A stretch of DNA of 50,802 nt from Meridianimarinicoccus zhengii (GCF_003254465.1 NZ_QDFI01000026.1:1-50802), one strand, 5' to 3'; shown: positions 28,401-37,218, counted from the stretch's first letter. Numbers and translations are program-made. The notes: generated by a model from the sequence alone, not told the origin.

Positions 28401-29029
28401 CAGACCCGCACCTCGAGAACGGGCACATCCGGCACGTCCCCGGCCTGGAAGCTGGCGACCGACGTCACGATCTGATCCGTGTCGAACCGCACTGGCACGT
28501 CGAACTCGAAACCCGCGGTCACGACCACCCCGGCTGCAGGCGGCAGGGCAAGCGTCACAAGACCGGTGCTCAGATCAACCGAGAACACGCTCTCAGGCTG
28601 CTCGATACCATCGAGCGCAACGCGAACCGTGCCGGCAATCGGCTTCGCGATCGGGCGGAGATAACTTTCCGATCCGGACTCGTACATCTTGGCCAAGGGG
28701 AACCCACGCCGGACGGCATCGCCGACGCCGATCTGCTGATCCGTCGCGGCGACAGCCGCCGAAGGCTGGCAGCTCTTGTAATCCGCCCAGTCCTTCCAAC
28801 GGAACCCGTAAAGCTGCCCTTGCCGCGCCTCGAAAAACGCGGTCAGCACGGCCACGTCGTCAAGCGACCGCACACCAAGACCCGCGTCGTAACGGCGGCG
28901 TGAATGTGCCCAGGGCGTGTTACGCTCCTCGAAACCGTTGGCCAGCGTCACGACATCCGTGCGCCGCACAGGCCCGCCCGCCGAACCGAAGCTCAGCGAC
29001 GTCGGGAACCGCACTTCGTGAAATCCCAT
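28400..29029 (-). CDS. orfg12: GTA distal tail protein (g12, DUF2460)
   Basis: 209 residues with DUF2460 features: FHEVRFPTSLSFGSAGGP at the N-terminus and ARQGQLYGFRWKDWADYKS in the middle. It forms the ring that joins the tail tube to the hub in siphovirus-like particles. It follows g11 after 21 bp. Confidence 0.93.
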   Translation of the reverse strand: MGFHEVRFPTSLSFGSAGGPVRRTDVVTLANGFEERNTPWAHSRRRYDAGLGVRSLDDVAVLTAFFEARQGQLYGFRWKDWADYKSCQPSAAVAATDQQIGVGDAVRRGFPLAKMYESGSESYLRPIAKPIAGTVRVALDGIEQPESVFSVDLSTGLVTLALPPAAGVVVTAGFEFDVPVRFDTDQIVTSVASFQAGDVPDVPVLEVRV

Positions 29030-29050
29030 GTTCCATCCTTTCCTGTTCGC

Positions 29051-29713
29051 TCAGCGCGCGCGTTGGCCACGCCCCAGCGCGCGGCCCAGTTGCGCCGCGA
29101 TCTGCGATTGCGACCGCTGGAAACTGCCCGCATCGGGCGTAGTCACGTTCATCACCACCGTGACCGGGCGCCCCCCACCCGCGGCCTGCACACCCAGCTT
29201 GCCATCGGGCCCGCGTGTAAGCGGCATGATCGCCTCCGGCCCGGCCTCACCCATCAGCCCGGAGCCACCGCGCATCGGGAACGTGGTGGGCGCACTCACG
29301 ATCCCCCCCCGGGCAAAGGGCATGACCCGGCCCTGCGCAAAGGGCGCGCCATTGGCAAAGGGCATCGCCGCGCCGATCACCGACTCGATCCCCGCACCCG
29401 CGATCTTGCCCAGGTGACGGCTGACCGGATTGATCGCCGCCGAATACGCCGAGCTGAGGATCGACTTGCCGACCTCGCGCAGCGCGTCCGACGCCTTCAT
29501 GCCGTCGAACACCATCCCCTCGAACGCGCCGCGCAAACCCCGGCTGATTCCGTTCGAAAGCGTACGAACCTCGCGCCCCGTGTCCGCCATCGTGGTACGG
29601 ATCTGTTGCAATTCACCGGCGAATCCCGACGCGACACTCTGCGCGCCAGCAAGGCTTTCCTCCAACCCGCGCATTTGTTCCTCGAAACTGTCGGTTCCTT
29701 CGATCTCAACCAT
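29051..29713 (-). CDS. orfg11: GTA tape measure protein (g11)
   Basis: 220 residues, short for a tape measure but normal for the very short GTA tail. The N-terminal part (about 1-65) is helical and coiled-coil-like; a Gly-rich C-terminal part has GGIVSAPTTFPMRGGSGLMGEAGPEA-type phage tail-tape blocks. ATG 29713 (MVEIEGTDSFEE) was chosen over an upstream in-frame alternative start at 29734. It overlaps g10.1 by 8 bp. Confidence 0.9.
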   Translation of the reverse strand: MVEIEGTDSFEEQMRGLEESLAGAQSVASGFAGELQQIRTTMADTGREVRTLSNGISRGLRGAFEGMVFDGMKASDALREVGKSILSSAYSAAINPVSRHLGKIAGAGIESVIGAAMPFANGAPFAQGRVMPFARGGIVSAPTTFPMRGGSGLMGEAGPEAIMPLTRGPDGKLGVQAAGGGRPVTVVMNVTTPDAGSFQRSQSQIAAQLGRALGRGQRAR

Positions 29714-29909
29714 CGTCCTGCCCTTTCGGCCCATCGGGGAAACGTGCCATCAGCGTTTCCAGCCCAGCGCGGTCCAGCGGGCCCGCGCCCTCGTCCAGCC
29801 CCAGCATCATGAACAGCTCCGCCGGGGTCAGCGCCCAGAACTCTGCCGGGCGCAGCCGCAACCCGGTCAGCCCGGCACGCATCAGTCCCGGCCAGTCGAG
29901 TCCCGTCAT
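29706..29909 (-). CDS. orfg10.1: GTA small tail assembly protein (g10.1)
   Basis: 67 residues. The block RLRPAEFWALTPAELFMMLG is typical of the small rhodobacterial phage tail assembly chaperone family. It overlaps g10 by 4 bp (ATGA) and g11 by 8 bp. Together with g10 it probably chaperones the tape measure, as gpG/GT do in lambda; that is by analogy. Confidence 0.85.
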   Translation of the reverse strand: MTGLDWPGLMRAGLTGLRLRPAEFWALTPAELFMMLGLDEGAGPLDRAGLETLMARFPDGPKGQDDG

Positions 29910-30226
29910 CGCGGCGCAGGCACACTGAAGGCACGTACCAGCAGATGCGCCGCCGCCTGCGCCGCGGCCATCGGCCCGCCCGCGATCTCGGCGGTCATCA
30001 GGTCCCCCGGATCACCCTGCCAGCCACCACCGCGCAGACCCGCCACGATCAACGCCAGAACGTCGCGGCTCGAACAGGCCCCGCTTTCGAAACGTGTCAC
30101 CAGATCCACGAGCGTGTCCTGCTCGAGCGCTGCCTCCAGTTCAGCCAGCGCGCCCAGAGTCAGCTTCAGCCTGTGCGCCTGACCGTCGATGGTCAGGCAC
30201 ACCTCGCCCGCCCAAGGGTTGCCCAT
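29906..30226 (-). CDS. orfg10: GTA family protein (g10), probable tail chaperone
   Basis: 106 residues. It starts MGNPWAGEVCLTIDGQ, with a LGALAELEAALEQDTLVDLV helix, as in the GTA g10 family (GTA TAC-like). ATG 30226 shares one base with the g9 stop. Position between tail tube and tape measure supports a tail assembly chaperone role. Confidence 0.85.
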   Translation of the reverse strand: MGNPWAGEVCLTIDGQAHRLKLTLGALAELEAALEQDTLVDLVTRFESGACSSRDVLALIVAGLRGGGWQGDPGDLMTAEIAGGPMAAAQAAAHLLVRAFSVPAPR

Positions 30227-30639
30227 CACAGCGCCGAGAACGCCAGCGCCCCGGCCGACGCCATAGACATCTCGTAGGTCGCCTCACCGTCATGGCTGCC
30301 CGCGTATTCCAGCGCGGTAATCTGGAACGCACCCTCCACCACGCCGAAATCCGGGATCACCACCTGGAACCGGGGCACCTCGCCCGCGAAGAACACCGAA
30401 CGCGCGCGGGCATCGGTTGCCGCATCGCGGAACACGCCCGACCCCGAAAGGCTGGCCGACCGCATGCCCGCACCGCCCAGCAATTCGCGCCATCCCCCGG
30501 CGCTGTCGAGGCTCGTCACATCCACCGTCTCGGCGTTGAATGTCAGGCGGCTGGCACGCAGGCCCGCCACCGTCTGGAAATCCCCAGCCCCGTCGATATC
30601 GATCTTGATCAACAGGTCCTTGCCGCTTTGCACCGCCAT
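30226..30639 (-). CDS. orfg9: GTA major tail tube protein (g9)
   Basis: 137 residues of the TP901-1-like major tail protein family. Block AVQSGKDLLIKIDIDG at the N-terminus, then FNAETVDVTSLDSAGGWRELL. It polymerises into the tail tube. ATG 30639 matches the family start; 19 bp separate it from g8. Confidence 0.93.
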   Translation of the reverse strand: MAVQSGKDLLIKIDIDGAGDFQTVAGLRASRLTFNAETVDVTSLDSAGGWRELLGGAGMRSASLSGSGVFRDAATDARARSVFFAGEVPRFQVVIPDFGVVEGAFQITALEYAGSHDGEATYEMSMASAGALAFSAL

Positions 30640-30658
30640 CTCGGTCTCCGATCTTTGG

Positions 30659-31057
30659 TCAGTTGTCATCCAGCAGCGCGCGGAAGGTCATCTCCACCCG
30701 CCGCCGCGTACCGTCCCGGTCGCGCCGTGCGACCGCCCGTTCGAAACGCAGGAAAGCCACGCGCCCCCGCGCCAAAGTCAGTCCTGCGCCCAGGGCGGCC
30801 TCGACCGCCGCCGCCGTTTGCTTCAGCGCGTGAAATCCGCCGCCGTCGCCCGCGACCGTCAGGACGAAGCGATGTTGCGCAGCCCGCCCGGTCTTGTCCG
30901 ACCGGTCGCGCACATCCTCGGACCCGAGCACGACGTGAACCGAGGCCACCGTTTCCCCGGGCGTCGAATCGAAGACCGGAACACCGGCCAGTGCAGGGTC
31001 GCCCGTCAGCCGCTCATGGACCGCCGCCTGAAGCGGCGCTGCCAATGCATAGGTCAT
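30659..31057 (-). CDS. orfg8: GTA tail terminator protein (g8, DUF3168)
   Basis: 132 residues. DUF3168 features: LQAAVHERLTGDPAL near the N-terminus and VHVVLGSEDVRD in the middle. It caps the tail tube where it meets the head. It overlaps g7 by 4 bp. Confidence 0.9.
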   Translation of the reverse strand: MTYALAAPLQAAVHERLTGDPALAGVPVFDSTPGETVASVHVVLGSEDVRDRSDKTGRAAQHRFVLTVAGDGGGFHALKQTAAAVEAALGAGLTLARGRVAFLRFERAVARRDRDGTRRRVEMTFRALLDDN

Positions 31058-31392
31058 GGGCTTACCTCCTCACGCGCACGACAGCGCAGCAGGCGCCCCT
31101 TCGCGTCCACCTCCCCGACAGCGAGGATATGAAACACCCGCGCACCATGCCGGAACCGGTCCCGCGCTGTGGGACGAGACGGAGCACCGTGGGGCGCGGC
31201 GGGCACGGTGATCCGGTATTCCTGAACCGATGCGCCCCGCCCGCCGACAAGTGTTTCGCGCCCGCCTGCTATTTGGACGTCGGCCCAGAGCGTGCCCTGC
31301 GCAGCCCAGGTCGTCACGACGCCGCCCGCGCCATCCGCCGTCCGTCCCGCGCGTTCCAGCACCAGCGGCCAGCGCCGTACCCGGGCGCTCAT
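31054..31392 (-). CDS. orfg7: GTA head-tail stopper/closure protein (g7)
   Basis: 112 residues of the SPP1 gp16-like head closure family. Visible are GGRETLVGGRGASVQEYRIT-type strands and HGARVFHILAVGEVD near the C-terminus. Overlaps g6 by 4 bp and g8 by 4 bp, so translation is coupled. Confidence 0.9.
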   Translation of the reverse strand: MSARVRRWPLVLERAGRTADGAGGVVTTWAAQGTLWADVQIAGGRETLVGGRGASVQEYRITVPAAPHGAPSRPTARDRFRHGARVFHILAVGEVDAKGRLLRCRAREEVSP

Positions 31393-31988
31393 GCGCTCAC
31401 CGATCCCAGCACACGCACAGTGCGATACCGGTCGATCAACGTCGTGACGCCGAACGGCATGTTGCCGTCGTGCTCGCCACCCTCGTGGCGCACGTCATAG
31501 AAATGCGCCGCCAGCAGCAGCACCGCCTGAGCAAGATCCGGCGGCATCCCACCCCAATCCGCGCTGTATCCGGCGGTGAAGGTCAGCACCGCGTGGCCCA
31601 GCGCGGGAATGTTCGGCAGGCACGGTCGCACTGCGTGCAACAACGGGCGGTGCGTGTCCTCTTCCAGGACCACCTCGCCCATGTCCACCATCATCATGTC
31701 ACCGGTGCGGGTCACGATGCTCAGCGACACGAGTCCAGTCACCGGCGCCACCGGCAAGGGCTGAACTCGCGGATTGCGCCAGGCTCCCGTCTTCCAGCGG
31801 AAGGCACGCTCGAACAGCACCTTGCCGGTGCGCGCCTCGATCGCCGCCAGCGCCGCACGCAACGCAACCTCCAGCACCGGGTCCTGCAGATCGTCGTCCG
31901 CAAAGCCGGTGCCCAGCCGCAATTGCGCGCGCAGGCCTGCCATCGGCAGGTCGCCCAAGGCAATCGGCGTCAATTCGTCTAGCATCAT
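31389..31988 (-). CDS. orfg6: GTA head-tail adaptor protein (g6)
   Basis: 199 residues, gp6-like connector family. It has an N-terminal helical part (DLPMAGLRAQLRLG, DPVLEVALRAALAAIEARTG) and a C-terminal GMPPDLAQAVLLLAAHFYDVR helix. It joins the portal to the stopper. GGAGACACTTC precedes two adjacent ATG codons. It begins after a 175-bp gap from the capsid gene. Confidence 0.9.
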   Translation of the reverse strand: MMLDELTPIALGDLPMAGLRAQLRLGTGFADDDLQDPVLEVALRAALAAIEARTGKVLFERAFRWKTGAWRNPRVQPLPVAPVTGLVSLSIVTRTGDMMMVDMGEVVLEEDTHRPLLHAVRPCLPNIPALGHAVLTFTAGYSADWGGMPPDLAQAVLLLAAHFYDVRHEGGEHDGNMPFGVTTLIDRYRTVRVLGSVSA

Positions 31989-32122
31989 GAAGTGTCTCCG
32001 GTCTTGTCAGGGACGGGTCAGAACCCGGGGATCAAGGGCGGGGTGGCCGCCCATCCGCGCCGCTCTGACGGAAGGGAAAGCTGGACAGCGCGTGCCCGAA
32101 GGCGGACCGCCACCCCTATGGA

Positions 32123-32145
32123 CCGCGCGCTTCACCGTCGCGCGG
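32123..32145 (-). terminator. hairpin directly after the capsid gene
   Basis: Arms CCGCGCG/CGCGCGG (32123-32129, 32139-32145) with a 9-nt loop, about 19 bp past the capsid stop. No T-run follows. This 175-bp gap (31989-32163) is the only large gap inside the operon; I see no gene in it. Confidence 0.4.
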
Positions 32146-32163
32146 CCCAATCGGGTTGGCGGA

Positions 32164-33396
32164 TCAGCTGGCCGAGAAGCGCAGCAGCTTGATCGCCGCG
32201 AAGTCGCTCACGTCGCCGCCCACGCGCTTGGTGGCATAGAACAGGACGTGGGGCTTGGCCGAGAACGGATCGCGCAGCACGCGCAGGTCGGGGCGCTCGG
32301 CGATGGTGTAGCCCGCGGCGAAGTCCCCGAAGGCAACGGCGGCCGTCCCCGACCCGATATCGGGCATCTGCTCGGCGATCAGGACCGGGTAGCCCATCAG
32401 CCGCGCGGGTTCCGCCGCGGCCAGACCGTCGGACCACAGGAACCGGCCATCCGCGTCCTTCATCTTGCGCACTGCCCCCGCGGTCTTTGAATTCATCACG
32501 AAGCTCGCGTTGCTGCGGTATTGCGCGTCAAGGGCATAGACCAGTTCGATGATCGGGTCGGACGGGGCGCTCGACGAAAAGTCGCCATCCTGCCCCGACG
32601 CGATGTAGCCAAGGCTACCCCAGGCCCAGGATGCCTGCGGCACCATAGGGTGATCGAGGAACCCGCGCGGCTTGTCCACGCCATCGCCGCTGACAAAGGC
32701 ACCGGCCTCGGCACGGGTGAACTTGTCCGCGATGCGCGCAGCCAGCCAGCCCTCGATGTCGAATGCGCTGTCGTCAAGCAGCCGCTGGCTGGCCTTGGGC
32801 AGCGCCGACAGTTCGTGAAGCGGGATCGAGATGCGGCTGATCTTCGGTGCGTCCGTCTCGATCAGCGACGCCGTCTCGTTCGTCCACGTGTAGCCCAGGT
32901 CCGAATGGTCCACGAGCACGTCGTAGGAATTGGCCTCGACATTCACCACGGTCGAAATCGACCGGATCGACGCGTTCGCCCGCAGCACCGACTGGATCGT
33001 GGCCGATGTCTGGGGATCGACGAGGAACCCGCCGTCGGCATCGATCGCCGTGGACATGCCCTTGGCCTCCAGCGGAAGGTGGCGCAGGCCGTCGTCGTCG
33101 CCGCTGCGCAGGTAGCCTCCAAAGGCATGCTTGTGTGTCAGGTCGGTGTCGGTGCCGGTGGACAGTGCGGGGCGCGCGGCCAGCGCGGTCTTGCGGTCAA
33201 GCATGGTCAGCTTCTCTTCCTGTGCCTTGAGTTGATCGGTGATTGCAGTGCGAAACGCGGTCAGGTCGTCCATCAGGCCGCCCAGCGCGGTCTTCATCTC
33301 GTGCACCGGACCGGGCGCGGTGCCGGGGCCCTGCACGGGGGCGGGGGCGGCAGACATGCCGATCCCGGCCCGAGCCTTCGTCTCGGGGGTACTCAT
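32164..33396 (-). CDS. orfg5: GTA major capsid protein (g5), HK97 fold
   Basis: 410 residues. The N-terminal 110 or so residues (Pro/Gln-rich, then a helical ALGGLMDDLTAFRTAI stretch) look like a scaffold (delta) region that the g4 protease would remove. The HK97-type core follows, with STAIDADGGFLVDPQ at its start, RGFLDHPMVP, and the C-terminal KPHVLFYATKRVGGDV block. AGAGAGGAAAGAGAACTG is a strong ribosome site. It is followed by a hairpin. Confidence 0.95.
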   Translation of the reverse strand: MSTPETKARAGIGMSAAPAPVQGPGTAPGPVHEMKTALGGLMDDLTAFRTAITDQLKAQEEKLTMLDRKTALAARPALSTGTDTDLTHKHAFGGYLRSGDDDGLRHLPLEAKGMSTAIDADGGFLVDPQTSATIQSVLRANASIRSISTVVNVEANSYDVLVDHSDLGYTWTNETASLIETDAPKISRISIPLHELSALPKASQRLLDDSAFDIEGWLAARIADKFTRAEAGAFVSGDGVDKPRGFLDHPMVPQASWAWGSLGYIASGQDGDFSSSAPSDPIIELVYALDAQYRSNASFVMNSKTAGAVRKMKDADGRFLWSDGLAAAEPARLMGYPVLIAEQMPDIGSGTAAVAFGDFAAGYTIAERPDLRVLRDPFSAKPHVLFYATKRVGGDVSDFAAIKLLRFSAS

Positions 33397-33431
33397 CAGT
33401 TCTCTTTCCTCTCTCTGGGGGATCGGCCGGC

Positions 33432-34004
33432 TCAGTCCGTGCAGGCCAGACGACGGCGGGCGTCCGTGACGACCTCCGCCAGTTCGTGCCACAGCGCACC
33501 GTCGGTCGCGGGCGGCGTTTCCGCCTTCGCGCCGACCCGTGCCGTGGGCAGCATCGGGAAGGTGACAAGCGACACCTCCCACAAATCGATCTCGGCCAGC
33601 ACGCGCCGGCCGTCTTCGTTCTTGTGGGCGCGCACCGTACGGTAGCCGATGGACAGCCCGTCGATGGCACCCGCCGCCAGCAGCGTCGCGGCTTCCCGTG
33701 CGCGGGCGACCTCGGTCAACAACCGGCCCTTGACGTAAAGGCCCCGCGCGTCCTCGCGGACCTCGTCCCAGATACCGATGGGCTGGGTCGGATCATGCTG
33801 CCACAGCATCTTCACCGCCCGCCCGCAGGACGCGAGCCGCGCAAGCGATGCGCCATAGGCCCCTGCCGCCACAAGATCGCCGCCCTGGTCCACCTCGCCG
33901 AAGCGCGAGGCATAACCCTCGATCCCCGCCTCCCCGACCAGTTCCACGTTCGCCTCGAGCTGACAGAACTTCCGCTCCAGCCCGTGCTCCATCATCACGC
34001 TCAT
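33432..34004 (-). CDS. orfg4: GTA prohead protease (g4)
   Basis: 190 residues, HK97-family prohead protease (U35/herpesvirus-like fold). Catalytic His70 is in LWQHDP and Ser118 in DGLSIGYR. It cleaves the N-terminal part of the capsid protein during head maturation. It lies 35 bp before the capsid gene and 4 bp after g3.5. Confidence 0.93.
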   Translation of the reverse strand: MSVMMEHGLERKFCQLEANVELVGEAGIEGYASRFGEVDQGGDLVAAGAYGASLARLASCGRAVKMLWQHDPTQPIGIWDEVREDARGLYVKGRLLTEVARAREAATLLAAGAIDGLSIGYRTVRAHKNEDGRRVLAEIDLWEVSLVTFPMLPTARVGAKAETPPATDGALWHELAEVVTDARRRLACTD

Positions 34005-34008
34005 CGCC

Positions 34009-34269
34009 TCAAAGCCCTCCTACCAGCGGCCCGGCGGACAGCGACCCGATGGCCTGCGCCAGGATCGTGGCCACCACGCCATACACCGTCAGCCAGAGTC
34101 GCCGCTCCAGCCGCTCCATCACCGCCTCGATCCGGGTCAGCCGCCCGTCGATGCCCTCGAACTGCATCTGCAGCAGCCGCTCATGGGCCTCCCGCACCTG
34201 CGCCGGGCCGTAATCGAACGGCTCGTAAAGGAAGCGCGACCCGCCGGGGGCACGGCGCAGATCGCTCAT
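34009..34269 (-). CDS. orfg3.5: GTA head-formation protein (g3.5)
   Basis: 86 residues. A charged N-terminal part (MSDLRRAPGGSRFLYEPFDYG) is followed by a coiled-coil-like helix (about 25-55) and a C-terminal hydrophobic helix (about 58-78), a membrane-span candidate. It matches the small rcc01685-type family between portal and protease, needed for head formation in R. capsulatus. Its ATG overlaps the portal stop (ATGA). Confidence 0.85.
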   Translation of the reverse strand: MSDLRRAPGGSRFLYEPFDYGPAQVREAHERLLQMQFEGIDGRLTRIEAVMERLERRLWLTVYGVVATILAQAIGSLSAGPLVGGL

Positions 34270-35474
34270 GTACCCCCCTCGTCCGCCCGCGGCGGAAAGC
34301 CGAGCATCTGCCGCTTCTCGTCGTCGGTCAGGAATTCGGCCCCTGCCACGCGGCGCCACTGCGCCTCGCGCTCCACCGACAGCGCAGGCACCTTGTCGAG
34401 GTCCACCTGAACCTCCACCGCGTCCGGCCCGAACCGCGCCAGGAACGTGCCCAGCTGCGCCACGACCCGGCTTGCCAGCGGCAGCACCGTGAGCCGGTAG
34501 AACGCCCGGTTCGCCTCCTGGTAATTGGCATAGGTCGCGTCGCCGGGGATCCCCAGCAGCATGGGCGGCACCCCGAAGGCCAGCGCGATCTCCCGCGCCG
34601 CACTCTCCTTGGTCTTCTGGAACTCCATGTCCGACGGGCTGAACCCCATGGGCTTCCAGTCGAGCCCGCCTTCCAGCAGCATCGGCCGCCCGGCATTGCG
34701 CGCGCCCATGTAATTGGTGGTGATTTCGTCCACCAGCCGGTCGTACAGGTCCGCTGGCATCGTGCCGTGCTGGTCCTCGCTGCGATAGACGATGGCGCCC
34801 GAAGGCCGCGCCGCGTTGTCCAGCAGCGCCCGCGACCAGCGCGACGCCGCATTGTGCACCGCCACGGACCCTGCCGCCGCCTGCAGCGGGGCCAGTCCGT
34901 AGTGGTCGTCGGTCGGATGAAAGCTCTTGAGATGACACAGCGCCGGGGCGGTCCCTCCCATGTCGAACCGCCGCTTGCGCCCGCTCACCGCGTATTCATA
35001 GGCGGCGGGCCAGCCATCCGCACCGGGGATCACCGTCACCCGGTCCGAGCGCAGGACGTGCAACGCCAGCGGGCGCGCGTCCTCCGCCCCGCCCACGGCC
35101 TCGATATAAGCGTTGCCGGTCAGCAGAAGCTGCGCGTAAAGCGCCTCAAGCAACTCGGCCCGCCCCTGCCCCGGGTTGGGCCGCGCCAGCAGCGCCGCCA
35201 CCGGGTGACAGTCATAGCGGCAGGTCGCATCCTGCACCACCAGCGGCAGCGCCGCCGCCGCCTCGGCGATCATCTTCACCGACCGAAACCCGATCGGGTT
35301 CCCGGCAAAGCCATCGCGCACAAGTGCTGCCCCATTGCGCGGGACGGCCGCGCTCCCGGCGCTTGCCGCCGCCATGGCCAGCACCGACCCCGTGACAGAC
35401 TTGCGCTGCAAGGGCGCCGCCGGGGGATCGAGCGGAGCCTTGGCCGCGCGCGTTTTCAGGAAATCCAGTTTCAT
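34266..35474 (-). CDS. orfg3: GTA portal protein (g3), HK97 family
   Basis: 402 residues. Phage portal blocks are visible: RPNPGQGRAELLEALYAQLLLTG-type helix, GNAYIEAVG, the ALAFGVPPMLLGIPGDATYANYQEA block, and a C-terminal FLTDDEKRQMLGFPP. It forms the 12-fold ring through which DNA enters and leaves the head. ATG 35474 was chosen: GGAGAGGA lies about 9 bp upstream. A 105-bp gap separates it from the terminase gene. Confidence 0.94.
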   Translation of the reverse strand: MKLDFLKTRAAKAPLDPPAAPLQRKSVTGSVLAMAAASAGSAAVPRNGAALVRDGFAGNPIGFRSVKMIAEAAAALPLVVQDATCRYDCHPVAALLARPNPGQGRAELLEALYAQLLLTGNAYIEAVGGAEDARPLALHVLRSDRVTVIPGADGWPAAYEYAVSGRKRRFDMGGTAPALCHLKSFHPTDDHYGLAPLQAAAGSVAVHNAASRWSRALLDNAARPSGAIVYRSEDQHGTMPADLYDRLVDEITTNYMGARNAGRPMLLEGGLDWKPMGFSPSDMEFQKTKESAAREIALAFGVPPMLLGIPGDATYANYQEANRAFYRLTVLPLASRVVAQLGTFLARFGPDAVEVQVDLDKVPALSVEREAQWRRVAGAEFLTDDEKRQMLGFPPRADEGGT

Positions 35475-35579
35475 CGGCACATGTCCTCTCCTTCCGCCGG
35501 GGCGGTTCGCGCCTCGAGGGGCGCGGTCACGATCGTTTCCAGAATTCAGGGGCCAGGACCCCGCGCGCCAGATCGGCGC

Positions 35580-36953
35580 CTAGAGCTGCCGCATCCGCGG
35601 CTGGCGGAACCGCGCCGCCGGGTCAAGCACCAGGTCCTGCAACGCCCAGACCAGCGCATCGACCCGGTCGGGGCTGCCGCGCCCCTCGAAACCGCGCACC
35701 GTCATCTGGCACATCTGCTCTTCCAGTTCGGCCAGCGCCGCACGGCGGTGCTTCACCCGCCCCTGTTCATAAAGCGCGGCCACGGGTTCGGCCCGTGCGG
35801 CCTTGCCCCGGCTGGCCCGCACGGCGCGGAACGGCACCATCGGGTCCACCTGCCGGATCACGCTTTCGACAAGGTTGCCGCCCTGGTTGACCTCGGCCAC
35901 CAGCCGGTCGGCGCCGTGCCGCGCCATCGCGGCCAGCGCTGCTTCGGCCCAGCCCCGGGGACTGGCCCCCTGCAAGGTCGCGTCCTCGATCACATAGGCG
36001 ACCCAGTCCTGCGGCGGGCCGGACATCCGCACCCCCGCCACGACGATACCGCAACTGTCCGACGTGCCGTGCCCGCTCACCGGCGGGTCCACCGCCACGA
36101 CCACGCGGTCCAGATCCGGCACACGTTCCACCTGCAACGCCTCCAGCATGGCCAGCGTCCACAGGGCACCCTCGGCATCCTCCAGCAGGATACCGTCCAA
36201 CTCCTGCCTCCCCAGCCGCGTGCCGGCATAGCGCGCCCGCACCTCGGCCAGGAAACTGTCCGCGAGATAGGCGCTGTTGGCCTCGGTCGGCGCATGGGTC
36301 ACCACGGTCGACCCGTTGTCGAGAATGCGTTTCAGGACGCTCACGTTGCGCGGCGTCGTCGTGACCACCTGCCGCGGCGTCTGCCCCAGCCGCAGGCCGA
36401 ACTGCAGCATGTCCCAGGCGTCCTCGGCCTTCTTCCACTTGGCCAGCTCGTCCACCCAGGCCGCGTCGAATTGCGGGCCGCGCAGGCTTTCGGGTTCATG
36501 GGCGGAAAACACCTGCGCGATGGCGCCGTTGGGCCACACCAGCCGCTTGCGCGTCGCTTCCCACACCGGGCGGCGGTCGGGCGGCGAACAGGCCAGGATC
36601 CCGCTGTCGCCCATCACCATGACCTCGCGCACCTGCTCGATGGTCTCGCCCACCAGCGCCACGCGCTTGGAGCGGCCGGGTTCGAGGGGCTTCGACCCCT
36701 CCACCTCGGCGCGCACCCATTCGGCCCCGGCGCGCGTCTTTCCCGCACCGCGACCGCCCATGATGACCCATGTCCGCCAGTCGCCCTCGGGCGGCAATTG
36801 GTGATCCAGCGCCCAGAATTCGAAGATGTAAGGGAGCGCCAGAAGCGCCCCCTCCGTGAGATCATTCAGAAATGCCTCCCGCACTTCCTGCGGCGCGGAG
36901 GCAAGCAAGACGCCGCCCGATCTCAAGTCTGGCTGCGTCGAAATCGACGGCAT
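35580..36953 (-). CDS. orfg2: GTA large terminase (g2)
   Basis: 457 residues from ATG 36953. The packaging ATPase has Walker A GGRGAGKT at 66-73 and Walker B-like WVDE at 166-169. The C-terminal RNase H-like nuclease has VVAVDPPVSG, a later NQGG block and DRVDALVWAL. It cuts and packs chromosomal DNA head-full by head-full. The start is uncertain: conserved sequence begins near a TTG at 36908 (LLASAPQEV), giving 442 residues; TTG 37013 is also open. Either way it overlaps g1. Confidence 0.93.
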   Translation of the reverse strand: MPSISTQPDLRSGGVLLASAPQEVREAFLNDLTEGALLALPYIFEFWALDHQLPPEGDWRTWVIMGGRGAGKTRAGAEWVRAEVEGSKPLEPGRSKRVALVGETIEQVREVMVMGDSGILACSPPDRRPVWEATRKRLVWPNGAIAQVFSAHEPESLRGPQFDAAWVDELAKWKKAEDAWDMLQFGLRLGQTPRQVVTTTPRNVSVLKRILDNGSTVVTHAPTEANSAYLADSFLAEVRARYAGTRLGRQELDGILLEDAEGALWTLAMLEALQVERVPDLDRVVVAVDPPVSGHGTSDSCGIVVAGVRMSGPPQDWVAYVIEDATLQGASPRGWAEAALAAMARHGADRLVAEVNQGGNLVESVIRQVDPMVPFRAVRASRGKAARAEPVAALYEQGRVKHRRAALAELEEQMCQMTVRGFEGRGSPDRVDALVWALQDLVLDPAARFRQPRMRQL

Positions 36954-37203
36954 AGTCGTTGACGATGCCGGCTTCAGATCGTGCTTTTTGTTCAAGGCGT
37001 TCCCTTTCGGCAAGGGCCGTCTGCAAGGCCTGTTTCAACTGGCCGAGAAGCTTGTTCGCCTCTCCGCCATTGCTCAGTTCGCCGACATCCAGTTCGTCGA
37101 CCAACCTGTTCAGCGCGCGCGTCGCGCGATGAAACGTCTGCTGCGCCTCCGAGAACACCTCCTCGGCGCTGCCTTCACCCGGCTTCGGGTAAATCAGTGT
37201 CAT
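36862..37203 (-). CDS. orfg1: GTA small terminase (g1)
   Basis: 113 residues, strongly helical and charged (LGQLKQALQTALAERERLEQ). In R. capsulatus the corresponding g1 product is the small terminase (TerS), which partners the large terminase and shows little sequence choice. ATG 37203 (MTLIYPKPGE) was chosen; GAGAGAGGCGGG lies 9 bp upstream, partly inside a hairpin. The 3' end overlaps the large terminase gene by 47-92 bp. It is the first gene of the operon. Confidence 0.85.
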   Translation of the reverse strand: MTLIYPKPGEGSAEEVFSEAQQTFHRATRALNRLVDELDVGELSNGGEANKLLGQLKQALQTALAERERLEQKARSEAGIVNDYAVDFDAARLEIGRRLACLRAAGSAGGISE

Positions 37204-37218
37204 GTTCGTAAACCCGCC

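Noticed and set aside
31989-32163. Small gene in the gap between capsid and adaptor genes
   Set aside because: No frame has a start with ribosome site and a plausible protein; only a hairpin is seen.
22444-37203. Intact temperate prophage
   Set aside because: Gene order and families match the R. capsulatus-type GTA; there is no integrase, repressor, replication, lysis module or att site, and neighbours are housekeeping genes.
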